From the NCBI RefSeq assembly GCF_017875275.1, contig NZ_JAGGML010000001.1:3245001-3309000 (forward strand): a stretch of 64,000 nt of DNA, given 5' to 3'. The first letter of the stretch is position 1, and each line of letters starts with the position of its first letter. Positions 49,472 to 57,626 of the stretch are shown here, one piece after another. The position numbers and the translations under genes are program-made. The notes under the pieces are model-generated. The model was not told the origin of the DNA and made no database searches. It saw only the letters and a list, made by a program, of their open reading frames with translations. This DNA comes from Xanthobacter flavus. Its GTDB lineage: Bacteria > Pseudomonadota > Alphaproteobacteria > Rhizobiales > Xanthobacteraceae.

Positions 49472-49826
49472 AATTCGCTTCTTGGACAAGACGACGTGCC
49501 GAAGCCGATGTAATAGCGGTCGCTTTCGTGCGATTGCGCGTCGGGCCTCGTCTCTTCTTGACGCTCGCGTTCTGGCGAATGGCCTTGGCTGCAGCGTGAG
49601 AATTCTGGCGCCGAGCTGCACGGTCTTTACAATCCTCGACGAATACGTGCCGGCTACGGGATTATCTGGCTTGCCGTTCTGATTTTCCTTCAGCGGCCGG
49701 CGGGCGCGCGCGAAGGTATATACTAAAAGTTGTTTTGTTGCGATATACAATTCAATTGTCCAGTGGTCCTGTGATGCGGCGCGGGGGCGCCGGACCTCTG
49801 GAAAAAGCCAATTGGGGGAGGGGCTT
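49472..49826. other. 355-base intergenic region after tRNA-Gln
   Basis: I see no convincing gene. The frames that stay open lack ribosome sites and one is antisense to the tRNA. The second half (about 49715-49765) is clearly AT-rich, with tatatactaaaagttg and cgatatacaattcaattg, and probably holds the promoter of the next gene. A 3' tRNA end is a common integration site, but no integrase or repeated tRNA end is visible. Confidence 0.55.
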
Positions 49827-50828
49827 ATGACCTTAAGCGATGTCCTCACGATCACCATCGCGCTGGTGCTCACCTACACCATGATGAGTCTGCTCGTCTC
49901 CACCGTTCAGGAGCAGGTCGCCGCCATCTTCAAGAACCGCCAGAAGGGCCTCGAAGCCGCCATCCGCGAACTGGTCGCCCCGGACGGGACAACCAATGGG
50001 CAGCTGCGCCAAATAGCTGAGGAATTATATGGACATGCCCTGGTTGGTGGGACGAGCCCGAAGGGCAGGCCGTCCTACGTGCCGGCGCGGAATTTCACCC
50101 TCGCCCTCCTCTCCCTCGTCAGCCAGGGATCTCAGGCGGATACCATGGTCGACATCCGCAAGACGGTGGGGGCCCTGCCGGATGGTAAGCTGAAGCAAGC
50201 CCTTACTACGCTTATGGAAAGCGCTGGCGCTGACCTCGATTCCTTCCGGGCTGCGGTGGATGGCTGGTACGATCAGGCCATGGACCGGCTCAATGGCCAG
50301 TACAAGCGCCATACCCAAGCCTGGCTGGTGGCCATCGGCTTCCTCCTCGCCGCCGCCCTGAACGTGGATACCTTCACCCTCGTGGATGCGCTGATGAAAA
50401 GCCCCCAGTTGCGGGCCGAGCTTCAGCTGAAGGCGGAAGTCTTTTCGAAACAAGGGCTTCCGCCCGATGGGGATATCTCCGTTTCGCGCATTCTGTCCGA
50501 TCTGGCGCCACTGCCGATCGGCTGGCATTTTTGTCCGTCCGGCGCTCAACAAACCGGTGCGGAGGCCGCCAAGCCGTCAATTTCCGCAACGCCGCCAACA
50601 GGTTCGACCCGTTGCGTTTCACCGGAGCGCCTCGTGCGCGCGGAGCTGCGCTGGACGGATGCGCTGAATGTCGCCGGGTGGCTCCTGACCGCCATTGCGA
50701 TCTCCTTTGGTGCGCCGTTCTGGTTCCAGCTCCTCAACCAACTGGTGAACCTGCGCGCCGCAGGCCCCCCGCCGGAGGTCAAGCCGGAGGCGAAGCCCGA
50801 TGCCAAAGGCGGCAGGGCCGGGAGCTGA
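49827..50828 (+). CDS. Uncharacterised integral membrane protein
   Basis: The 333-residue protein has an N-terminal helix (about 5-25, VLTITIALVLTYTMMSLLVS), a cytoplasmic or periplasmic region, a second helix at about 172-190 (AWLVAIGFLLAAALNVDTF), a long polar segment with two cysteines, and a third helix near 285-305 before a Pro/Lys-rich tail (EVKPEAKPDAKGG). I do not recognise the family with confidence. GGGGAGGGG precedes the ATG at 49827. It stands alone between the tRNA and the convergent catabolic operon. Confidence 0.75.
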   Translation: MTLSDVLTITIALVLTYTMMSLLVSTVQEQVAAIFKNRQKGLEAAIRELVAPDGTTNGQLRQIAEELYGHALVGGTSPKGRPSYVPARNFTLALLSLVSQGSQADTMVDIRKTVGALPDGKLKQALTTLMESAGADLDSFRAAVDGWYDQAMDRLNGQYKRHTQAWLVAIGFLLAAALNVDTFTLVDALMKSPQLRAELQLKAEVFSKQGLPPDGDISVSRILSDLAPLPIGWHFCPSGAQQTGAEAAKPSISATPPTGSTRCVSPERLVRAELRWTDALNVAGWLLTAIAISFGAPFWFQLLNQLVNLRAAGPPPEVKPEAKPDAKGGRAGS

Positions 50829-50893
50829 GAACGTTCCCCAATCGGGAGTGCTTGCGTGGCACAGCCCGATCGGCCTGTCAGGTCAATACCTTG

Positions 50894-51691
50894 TCACGCG
50901 CCCAGATGCTCCAGCAGCGCGCGGGCGAGCGCTTCCGGCTGCTCCACGCAGGGGATGTGTGAGGCCTCTGCGATCACCTCCAGCCGCGCGCCGGGAATGG
51001 CCGCCGCCATGGCTTCGGCCGCCGCGGGCGGGGTGGAGGGGTCCTTGTCGCCGACCACGACCAACGTCGGCGCGGAAATGCGGCCGGCGGAGGCGGTCAG
51101 GTCGGCGTCGCGCACCGCCATGGCACAGCCCACATAGCCTTCCAGTGTCGTGCGGGCGACCATGTTGGCATAGCCGCGGACGATGTGCGGCACCCGCTCG
51201 CGGAAGCCGTCGGTGAACCACCGGGCCATGACGCCGGGTGCGATGGCGGGGAGCCCGTCGCGGCGGATGACGGCGAGGCGCTCGTTCCACACCGAGGCGG
51301 GGCCGATCTGCATGGCGGTGTCGCACAGGACAAGGCGGTCCACCCGCGCCGGCGCATGGGCCGCCAGATGCTGGGCCACCATGCCGCCGATGGACAGGCC
51401 GCACACATGGGCCTGTTCGATGCCTAGAGAATCGAGCAATCCCAGCGCATCGCCGGCAAGGGTGGCAATGGAATAGCCGGTATTCTCATCCGGCAGCGGG
51501 GCAGCGTCGGAGAGGCCGTGACCGCGCATGTCGTAGCGCAGCACGCGGAAGCGGGAGGTCAGCGCCGGCATCACCGCGTCCCAGACGAGGAAGCTGGTGC
51601 CGAGCGAATTGGCGAGCAGCAGGACCGGTGCGCCTTCCGCCCCTTCGAGCGCGTAATGGGTGGTGCGACCGTCGATGGCGATAAAGGGCAT
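50894..51691 (-). CDS. 3-oxoadipate enol-lactonase-like alpha/beta hydrolase
   Basis: This 265-residue hydrolase fits PcaD in length and pattern: the oxyanion segment NSLGTSFLVWD, RYDMRGHGLSD, the nucleophile Ser100 in CGLSIGGMVAQ, an Asp in VVGDKDPSTPP, and the His in EASHIPCVEQPE. PcaD hydrolyses 3-oxoadipate enol-lactone, the product of CatC or PcaC, and a CatC-like gene is in the same run of genes, which fits. No catA, catB, pcaG or pcaH is present, so the true lactone may differ. The start at 51691 follows AGGAGA. Confidence 0.8.
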   Translation of the reverse strand: MPFIAIDGRTTHYALEGAEGAPVLLLANSLGTSFLVWDAVMPALTSRFRVLRYDMRGHGLSDAAPLPDENTGYSIATLAGDALGLLDSLGIEQAHVCGLSIGGMVAQHLAAHAPARVDRLVLCDTAMQIGPASVWNERLAVIRRDGLPAIAPGVMARWFTDGFRERVPHIVRGYANMVARTTLEGYVGCAMAVRDADLTASAGRISAPTLVVVGDKDPSTPPAAAEAMAAAIPGARLEVIAEASHIPCVEQPEALARALLEHLGA

Positions 51692-51710
51692 CCGGGTCTC
51701 CTGTGGAAGA

Positions 51711-52745
51711 TCACACGGTGGCGATGGGGGTGACGGGAGAGCCCACGGCGCCGGGCAGGCGCAGCGGCGGGGCGGTAAGGAGGAAGCGATTACGGCCGGC
51801 GGCCTTGAGATGGGCGGCGAGATCGGCCAGCCACCACAATTCGCCGAGCGGAACGCCGAGCCTGAACAGGCAATGGTGGTGCAGCGGCATGGCCGCCTGC
51901 GTCGTGGCGGCGAGGCGCTTCGCCGGCAGATGCTCCACCGCATAATTGTCGGCGACGAGGGCGGCGATGCGGCTATCCGAGATCCATTGCAGCAGGCGCG
52001 CGTCGCGGCCGTCGAGGGCGGCGCAGCTTTTGCTCAGGATCGCGCCGTCGGGGATGCCGTTCATCTCCATCACGACCTGCGTGAAGCCGGTGTAGAGGCA
52101 GAGGATATCGCCCTCTTCCACGGTCACGCCTTGGGCGTCCATGGCCCGCATGAGATCGTCATAGCCGACAAGATGGCGCGCGCGGCCGAAGAGGGAGAGC
52201 AAATCCACCAGCACGCCGCGGCCCTGCACGCCATGGAGGGCGGCGTTGTGGATGCCCAGACGATGCGCGCCAGAGGCGATACCGCGCGCCTCGGCGTCGC
52301 GCGGGCCGACGATATCTGTTCCGGCACGGAAGCCATTGTAATAGACCGGCTCTGGTCGGCCCTCCCCGCTCACGTCGAACAGCGCCCCCACATGGGCGAA
52401 GCTGTCCCACTGGGTGGAGTATTGCAGGCAGATCTCCACCTTGTCGTCGCTCACCACGTCGACAAGGCTCGCATCCTCTACGCACAGCTGCGCGTTGAAG
52501 CGCGGCGCGTCCTCGGTGCCGGTGGGCTTCAGCACGGGCGGCAGCCGACGCACGTTCAGCACGTTGCCGCCGGGGCGGTCGAGGGGCAGGCTGAGGCAGA
52601 AGGTGCGGCCCTCCTTCACCTCGGTGACGGCGGCGCGCACCTTGTCGGGGGTGATGAGGTTGAGGCGGCCGAGCTCGTCGTCCGGGCCGAAGTCGCCCCA
52701 GGTGGAGCCTTCGGGGCGGCGGGTCCAGCGGGGATTGGACGGCAT
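51711..52745 (-). CDS. Cyclase-family (KynB/isatin-hydrolase-like) metal hydrolase
   Basis: This 344-residue protein of the cyclase family (Pfam PF04199) is longer than kynurenine formamidase. Visible landmarks are YSTQWDSFAHVGALFD, with the metal-ligand Asp/His pattern, GVQGRGVLVDLLSLF, EEGDILCLYTGF and AVEHLPAKRLAATTQ. The family hydrolyses amides, lactams or lactones using a manganese- or zinc-type site. Here it is co-directional with lactone- and ring-processing genes and probably opens a cyclic intermediate. The gap to the next gene is 19 bases. The substrate is not identified. Confidence 0.82.
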   Translation of the reverse strand: MPSNPRWTRRPEGSTWGDFGPDDELGRLNLITPDKVRAAVTEVKEGRTFCLSLPLDRPGGNVLNVRRLPPVLKPTGTEDAPRFNAQLCVEDASLVDVVSDDKVEICLQYSTQWDSFAHVGALFDVSGEGRPEPVYYNGFRAGTDIVGPRDAEARGIASGAHRLGIHNAALHGVQGRGVLVDLLSLFGRARHLVGYDDLMRAMDAQGVTVEEGDILCLYTGFTQVVMEMNGIPDGAILSKSCAALDGRDARLLQWISDSRIAALVADNYAVEHLPAKRLAATTQAAMPLHHHCLFRLGVPLGELWWLADLAAHLKAAGRNRFLLTAPPLRLPGAVGSPVTPIATV

Positions 52746-52772
52746 GCGGTCTCCTTTGACGGGCGGTGCCTT

Positions 52773-53492
52773 TCAGACCGCGCCCTTGCCCACCGTGATG
52801 CCGCCGCAGACCGGCAGCGTCTGGCCGGTGATAAAGCCGGCCTCGTCCGAGAGGAAGAACGAAACCGCCTGCGCCACGTCCTCCGGGGTGCCCATGCGGC
52901 CGACGGGGATGGCCTCCACGATGGCGCGGGTGCGCGGGGCGTCGGGCGGGTTGGCTGTAGTGAACAATGGCGTGGCGATGGGGCCGGGCGCGACCGCGTT
53001 CACAGTGATGCCGTCCTTGCCCAGTTCCAGCGCCCAGGTGCGGGTGGCGCCGATGAGCCCCGCCTTGCTGGCGGCATAGGCGGTGCGCAACTCCTTGCCA
53101 TAGGCGGCGCGGCTCGAAACGTTGACGATGCGCCCGAAGCGTGCCGCCCGCATGCCCGCGAGGAGCGCCTGCGTGGCCTGGATGGCGACGCCGAGATTGA
53201 GCCGCATGACCGCGGCGAAATCATCCGCAGTGGTGTCGTCGAGGCTGGCGGGTCGCACCATGCCCACGTTGTTCACGAGGCGGGTGATGGGGCCGTGCGA
53301 GAGGGCTTCCGCGAGGGCGGCGGTGGTCGCGGCCTCGTCCATGAGGTTGACGCAGATGAAGCGGGCATCGAGATCGGCGGGGGGCGGCTCACGGTCCAGC
53401 ACCACGACGGCGCGGCCGGCGGCCAGTTCCTGCCGCGCTACCGCGAGGCCGATGCCGCTCGATCCGCCGGTGACCAGGGTCCGCGGGCTCAT
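52773..53492 (-). CDS. Short-chain dehydrogenase/reductase
   Basis: This 239-residue classical SDR has the cofactor motif TGGSSGIG at 8-15, NNVG at 74-77, catalytic Ser near 126-127 (NVSSRAAYG), and Tyr139-x-x-x-Lys143 (YAASK), so it should be an active NAD(P)-dependent dehydrogenase. FITGQTLPVCGGITVG closes the fold. Its ATG at 53492 overlaps the stop of the YciI-like gene by four bases, showing coupling. It probably oxidises a dihydrodiol or hydroxy intermediate of the cluster's substrate. Confidence 0.88.
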   Translation of the reverse strand: MSPRTLVTGGSSGIGLAVARQELAAGRAVVVLDREPPPADLDARFICVNLMDEAATTAALAEALSHGPITRLVNNVGMVRPASLDDTTADDFAAVMRLNLGVAIQATQALLAGMRAARFGRIVNVSSRAAYGKELRTAYAASKAGLIGATRTWALELGKDGITVNAVAPGPIATPLFTTANPPDAPRTRAIVEAIPVGRMGTPEDVAQAVSFFLSDEAGFITGQTLPVCGGITVGKGAV

Positions 53493-53797
53493 TTCGCCTC
53501 CGGCAGGTAGCACACGCCGTCCACATAGGCCTTGCGCCAGCGCTGGATCTGGACACGCTCGAACAGGCCGGCGGTGAAGAAGGGGTCGGCGGCGATGAAG
53601 GCTTCCGCCTCCGCCCGCGTCTCCAGCGCCACCACATAGAGCCCGCCGCCGGCGGCGTTGCCGTCGTCGTCCAGCTTGGCGCCGCAGGCGAGCAGCAGGT
53701 GCTTGTGCGCATCGAGGAAGGCGAGGTGGGTGTCCCGCACCTGAGCACGCAAGTCCAGCGTGCCGGGCTTGTCGAAGGTCTCGATCATGTAGGGCAT
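53489..53797 (-). CDS. YciI-like protein
   Basis: This 102-residue protein of the YciI/ferredoxin-like fold has MPYMIETFDKPG at the start, the conserved Arg and His in QVRDTHLAFLDAHK, GGGLYVVALETRAEAEAF, and the Asp-Pro of AADPFFTAGLF. YciI-like proteins include small dehalogenases and muconolactone-isomerase-like enzymes in aromatic pathways. Its neighbour is a CatC-like protein of similar size and fold type, so both may act on related lactones. AAGGAT stands upstream of the ATG. Confidence 0.83.
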   Translation of the reverse strand: MPYMIETFDKPGTLDLRAQVRDTHLAFLDAHKHLLLACGAKLDDDGNAAGGGLYVVALETRAEAEAFIAADPFFTAGLFERVQIQRWRKAYVDGVCYLPEAK

Positions 53798-53820
53798 GCG
53801 GTGATCCTTCGGGCGCGGCT

Positions 53821-54096
53821 TCAGATGGCGGAGGGGTGGCGCGTCAGGGGCGTCACCTTGATGTCCATGAAGGGGAAGAGGGGGAGCGAGGAGAGGAGCG
53901 TGTGCAGTTCGTCCACGCTCGAAACGTCGAAGATGGAGACGTTGGCGTAGCGCCCCGCGATGCGCCACAGATGCACCCACTTGCCCTGCCGCTGAAGATC
54001 CTGCGCATAGGCCTTCTCCGCCGCCTTGATGGCGTCCGCTTTCTCGGCCGGGAAGTCGTGCGGGATGTTCACCTGCATCTCGACATGGAACAGCAT
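53821..54096 (-). CDS. catC: Muconolactone delta-isomerase-like protein
   Basis: This 91-residue protein closely follows known CatC: MLFHVEMQVNIPHDFPAEKA, EKAYAQDLQRQGKWVHLWRI, AGRYANVSIFDVSSVDELH, LLSSLPLFPFMDIKVTPLTR and the HPSAI terminus. CatC shifts the double bond of muconolactone to give 3-oxoadipate enol-lactone. Because catA and catB are absent here, it may serve another, related lactone in this operon. It follows the strong terminator after the LivK-type gene, so it probably has a separate promoter or depends on read-through. Confidence 0.87.
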   Translation of the reverse strand: MLFHVEMQVNIPHDFPAEKADAIKAAEKAYAQDLQRQGKWVHLWRIAGRYANVSIFDVSSVDELHTLLSSLPLFPFMDIKVTPLTRHPSAI

Positions 54097-54127
54097 GGGC
54101 TTCGCCTTCTTGACCGTGCGGAGATAA

Positions 54128-54175
54128 GGAAAAACCCCGGGCGCCCGCGCCGCAAGTGCGCGCGGGCGCCCGGGG
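54128..54175 (-). terminator. Strong rho-independent terminator after the LivK-type gene
   Basis: CCCCGGGCGCCCGCGC and GCGCGGGCGCCCGGGG form a perfect 16-base stem with a 9-base loop, followed on the minus strand by TTTTTCC. It lies between the binding-protein stop (54218) and the CatC-like start (54096). It should cut most transcription, leaving the abundant binding-protein message short. Confidence 0.92.
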
Positions 54176-54217
54176 CGCGCGCCGGGTCCGGGAGGAGACG
54201 GGCCGGCGCGCGCGAGA

Positions 54218-55441
54218 TTACTTCTTCACCAGCGGGCAGGTGCTCTCGCTGAGCGGCTGGAAGGCCTCGTCGCCGGGGATCACGCGGACGATCTCGTAAT
54301 AGTCCCAGGGGCCCTTGGACTCCTTGGGGGACTTCACCTTGGCCAGATACATGTCGTGGACCATGCGGCCATCGGGGCGGATCTTGCCGTTCTTGGCGAA
54401 CATGTCCTCGATGGGCAGCTCACGCATCTTGGCGATCACCTTCTCGCCCTCGTCGGTGCCGGCGGCCTCGGCGGCCTTCAGATAGTGCAGCACGGATGAA
54501 TAGACGCCGGCATGAACCATGGTGGGCATCTTGCCCTTCATGCGCTCGGCGAAGCGCTTGGAGAAGGCGCGGGTCTTGTCGTCCGTATCCCAGTAGAAGC
54601 CAGTGGTCAGCACCATGCCCTGGGCGGCGTCGAGGCCCACCGAGTGGATGTCGGTGAGGAACAGGAGCAGCGCCGCGAGCGTCTGGCCGCCCTGGGTGAT
54701 GCCGAACTCGCGGGCCTGCTTGATGGTGTTGATGGTGTCGGAGCCGGCGTTCGCCATGGCAATGATCTTGGCGCCGGAAGCCTGCGCCTGGAGCAGATAG
54801 GACGATACGTCGGAAGAGCCGAAGGGATGGGCCACCGAGCCCTTCACCGTGCCGCCCTTCTCCTTCACGATCTTGGCCACCTGGTTCTCCAGGTCGTGGC
54901 CGAAGGTGTAGTCGGCGGTGATGAAGTACCAGGTCTTGTAGCCTTCGCTCACCAGCGCGTTGCCGGTGCCGGCGGCCAGCGAATAGACGTCGTAGGTCCA
55001 GTGCAGGCCGGTGGGCGAGCAGGCCTTGTTGGTCAGCGACATGGACGCCGCGCCGGAATTGATGTCGACCTTGCCCTTCTCCTTGGCCACCTCGCGCACC
55101 GCGAGCGCCGCCACGGAGCCATTGATGTCAAAGATGGCGTCCACGTCCTGCGTATCATACCACTTGCGGGCGGTGGCGGAGGCGATGTCCGCCTTGTTCT
55201 GGTGGTCGGCGGAGACGAGCTCGACCGGCTTGCCGTTGATGGGCTTGCCGAAGTCCTCGATGGCCATCTTCGCGGCTTCCACCGATCCCGAGCCTGCGAG
55301 GTCCGAATAGGCCCCCGACATATCGGTCAGCACGCCGATCTTCACGCCGCCGCCGGCATATTGGGCGGCCGCGGGGGCGACCATCATAGCGCTGGCGAGG
55401 AGCGCGGCCGCGAAGGACGCAGCGAGAGCCTTGGTCTTCAT
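54218..55441 (-). CDS. LivK-type ABC transporter substrate-binding protein
   Basis: The 407-residue periplasmic protein has a signal peptide (about 1-26, ending APAAAQ) and the branched-chain amino acid/aromatic binding-protein fold: VKIGVLTDMSGAYSDLAGSG, ELVSADHQNKADIA, YFITADYTFGHDLEN and MVLTTGFYWDTDD. Relatives that sit in aromatic gene clusters bind benzoate-like or amide compounds, so it may capture this pathway's substrate. No permease or ATPase genes adjoin; the other subunits must be elsewhere. GGAGGAAAT precedes the ATG. Confidence 0.9.
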   Translation of the reverse strand: MKTKALAASFAAALLASAMMVAPAAAQYAGGGVKIGVLTDMSGAYSDLAGSGSVEAAKMAIEDFGKPINGKPVELVSADHQNKADIASATARKWYDTQDVDAIFDINGSVAALAVREVAKEKGKVDINSGAASMSLTNKACSPTGLHWTYDVYSLAAGTGNALVSEGYKTWYFITADYTFGHDLENQVAKIVKEKGGTVKGSVAHPFGSSDVSSYLLQAQASGAKIIAMANAGSDTINTIKQAREFGITQGGQTLAALLLFLTDIHSVGLDAAQGMVLTTGFYWDTDDKTRAFSKRFAERMKGKMPTMVHAGVYSSVLHYLKAAEAAGTDEGEKVIAKMRELPIEDMFAKNGKIRPDGRMVHDMYLAKVKSPKESKGPWDYYEIVRVIPGDEAFQPLSESTCPLVKK

Positions 55442-55818
55442 ATTTCCTCCATCGAGCTCAACGCGGGACTGAAGTGGCCGGTTGGTCAGCACATCCGCAC
55501 GCCGGCGTTCCGTTTCGCTTCCGGCGGCCCGCTGCGCGCCCCGATGGGGGCTTGGGCGGGGCTCGTCGCGCAAACTTCCATTTGTGCGATATGCGCACTA
55601 TAATGCGTAGTTTGGTACGGCGTAGCTGCGATCGCAGTCAAGGAGAATCGATGCTGCATCTGCGAACTGATCGATCTATGCTGGAATAAATATATAATTT
55701 ACAGTTACTTGATTCATTTTAGTCTCGCTCCGGTTGCGTTTCAGATCCTGCGTCCTTGCTTTCCTCTCTTGTTCGCATTACGAACATATATTGTTTAGAA
55801 CGCACATTGGGGCGCGCC
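55442..55818. other. 377-base divergent regulatory region
   Basis: It separates the LivK-type gene (minus) from the 3-hydroxyacyl-CoA dehydrogenase/IclR operon (plus). The first part is GC-rich; about 55570-55800 is AT-rich, with tataatgcg and aataaatatataatttac, which are likely promoter material. A palindrome GTGCGATATGCGCAC occurs at 55584-55598. I find no gene in it. Confidence 0.6.
55584..55598. promoter_or_regulatory. Palindrome, possible IclR operator
   Basis: GTGCGATATGCGCAC has 5-base arms (GTGCG/CGCAC) around ATATG and is followed at once by CTATAATGCG, which resembles a minus-ten element. It lies in the divergent region controlled, by position, by the IclR regulator. Assignment is inference. 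Confidence 0.35.
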
Positions 55819-56850
55819 ATGAGCGAAGGCCGGAGCGGACCCGTCACTCTCGTGGGCGGTGGGAGCATGGGCGTGGGCTGGGCCATCGTGTTCGCCCGGG
55901 CAGGCCTCGACGTGAGGGTCCATGATGCATCGACGGACGTTCGCGGCGCCGTTCTACCCGCCGTCGAAGAGCGTCTCGCGATGCTCACCGCGCACGGGCT
56001 GCTGGATGAGTCCCCGCAGGCGGTGATGGCGCGCGTGAGCGTGGTCGATACGCTCGCTGATGCCCTGGATGGTGCCATCCATGTGCAGGAGAGCGTCCCC
56101 GAGCGGCTGGACCTGAAGATCGCGCTGTTTCGCGCGATGGACGAGATGGCGCCGCCGGATGCGGTCCTCGCCAGCTCCACCTCCTCGCTCCCGGCCTCGG
56201 AGTTCGCCGGTGGTCTGCCCGGCCGCGCGCGGTGCCTCGTCGCCCATCCGGCCAATCCGCCCCATCTGCTTCCGATCGTCGAGATCGTGCCCGCCCCCTT
56301 CACCGATGCAGCTGCCGCCGCCCGCACGCGCGCGCTCATGGCGCGGGCAGGGCAGGTGCCGGTGGTGCTGAAGCGCGAGGTGAACGGCTTCATCTACAAT
56401 CGGCTCCAGGGTGCCGTGCTGCGCGAAGCCTATTGGATGCTGGAGCAGGGCATCGCGGATGTGGCGGACATCGACCGGGTGATGACCTCGGGCCTGGGGC
56501 TCCGCTGGTCCATCGTCGGGCCGTTCGAGACGGCGGATCTCAACTATCGCGGCGGCCTCGCCGAGCATGCCCAGCGCATGGGCGAGCGATATCGGCAGAT
56601 GGGGGCCGAGCGCGGCCAGCCGGAAGGATGGAGCGAGGCCCTCGTCGCCCGCGCCACGGCCGAGCGGCGGGCGCTGCTGCCGCTGGAGGACTGGGAGGCT
56701 CGCGTCGCCTGGCGCGACGAGCGTCTGATGGCGGCGCGCGCTGCCGAGCAGGCGGACGACATAAGCCGGGCCGCTGGGCAGGCGGACGCCGGCCCCTATC
56801 ATGCGCCGGCCGGGCACTCCGCCGCCAGCGGTTCGCAGGAGGGGGCATGA
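55819..56850 (+). CDS. 3-hydroxyacyl-CoA dehydrogenase-like protein
   Basis: This 343-residue NAD-dependent enzyme has the dinucleotide motif VGGGSMGVGWAIVFA at about 12-26, QESVPERLDLKIALF, ASSTSSLP and the catalytic His-Pro motif VAHPANPPHLLPIVEIVP, then the C-terminal domain with NGFIYNRLQGAVLREAYWML. This pattern marks the 3-hydroxyacyl-CoA/carnitine/lambda-crystallin group. It probably oxidises a 3-hydroxy acid or its CoA ester. Its stop overlaps the IclR start by 4 bases (ATGA), tying it to the regulator. The last 25 residues are a low-complexity Ala/Gly tail. Confidence 0.87.
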   Translation: MSEGRSGPVTLVGGGSMGVGWAIVFARAGLDVRVHDASTDVRGAVLPAVEERLAMLTAHGLLDESPQAVMARVSVVDTLADALDGAIHVQESVPERLDLKIALFRAMDEMAPPDAVLASSTSSLPASEFAGGLPGRARCLVAHPANPPHLLPIVEIVPAPFTDAAAAARTRALMARAGQVPVVLKREVNGFIYNRLQGAVLREAYWMLEQGIADVADIDRVMTSGLGLRWSIVGPFETADLNYRGGLAEHAQRMGERYRQMGAERGQPEGWSEALVARATAERRALLPLEDWEARVAWRDERLMAARAAEQADDISRAAGQADAGPYHAPAGHSAASGSQEGA

Positions 56851-57614
56851 CGACGGGCGAGGACAAGGACTACGTCCAGTCCCTCGTACGCGGCCTCGAG
56901 GTGATCCGCGCCTTCAGCCAGTACAAGCCGCGCATGACGCTGAGCGAGGTGGCGCAGCACACCGGCCTTACCCGCGCCGCCGCCCGCCGCTTCCTGCTCA
57001 CTCTGGTGCGCGGGGGCTATGCGGAGACCGACGGAAAGCTCTTTGCCCTGCGCCCCAAGGTGCTGGAGCTGGGCTTCGCCTATCTCTCCTCTTTGCCCTT
57101 GTGGGAGGTGGCGCAGCCGGTGATGCGCGACGTGGTCAATTCCCTGCAGGAATCCTGCTCGCTCTCGGTGCTGGACGGCGACGATATCGTCTACGTGGCG
57201 CGCGTGCCGACGGCGCGGGTGATGACGATTGGCCTGTCCATCGGCTCGCGCCTGCCTGCCTTCTGCAGCTCCATGGGGCGCGTTCTACTTTCGGGCCTCC
57301 CGCCAGCGGAACTCGCGGTTTTCTATGACCGCGTGAAAATCGAGAAGCGCACGCCCCGAACGGTGGCCACCATGGTGGCCCTGAAGGAGGCTGTGGAGAA
57401 TGCGCGCCGGCAGGGCTGGGCGCTGGTGGACCAGGAGCTGGAACTCGGCCTGCGTTCGATCGCCGTTCCGGTGCGCAACCGGCGTGGGGAGGTGCTGGCC
57501 GCCCTCAATGTTTCCACCCATGAGGGGCGCTGCTCCATCGAGGCGATGCGCACCCGCTTCCTGCCGGCGCTTCTCGATGCCGCCCAGCGCATTTCGGCAG
57601 CGCTGCCGCAATAG
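56847..57614 (+). CDS. IclR-family regulator (PcaR/PobR-like)
   Basis: The 255-residue protein has a winged helix (SLVRGLEVIRAFSQYKPRMT, VAQHTGLTRAAARRFLLTL) and an IclR effector domain (CSLSVLDGDDIVYVARVP, FCSSMGRVLLSG, ELELGLRSIAVPVRN, GEVLAALNVSTH). It belongs to the PcaR/PobR/PcaU branch that responds to aromatic acids such as protocatechuate, 4-hydroxybenzoate or 3-oxoadipate. The likely targets are the dehydrogenase it is fused to by operon and the divergent catabolic operon. AGGAGG precedes the ATG at 56847. Confidence 0.9.
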   Translation: MTTGEDKDYVQSLVRGLEVIRAFSQYKPRMTLSEVAQHTGLTRAAARRFLLTLVRGGYAETDGKLFALRPKVLELGFAYLSSLPLWEVAQPVMRDVVNSLQESCSLSVLDGDDIVYVARVPTARVMTIGLSIGSRLPAFCSSMGRVLLSGLPPAELAVFYDRVKIEKRTPRTVATMVALKEAVENARRQGWALVDQELELGLRSIAVPVRNRRGEVLAALNVSTHEGRCSIEAMRTRFLPALLDAAQRISAALPQ

Positions 57615-57626
57615 CCGGCCTCTGCT

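Noticed and set aside
49272..49472. Minus-strand frame with GGPGFEPGLTESESAVLP
   Set aside because: Antisense of tRNA-Gln, a well-known spurious frame; the tRNA is the real feature.
49439..49873. Minus-strand frame of 144 residues ending LGDLDSNQD
   Set aside because: Overlaps the tRNA antisense and the start of a real plus-strand gene; the ending is typical of tRNA-derived false frames.
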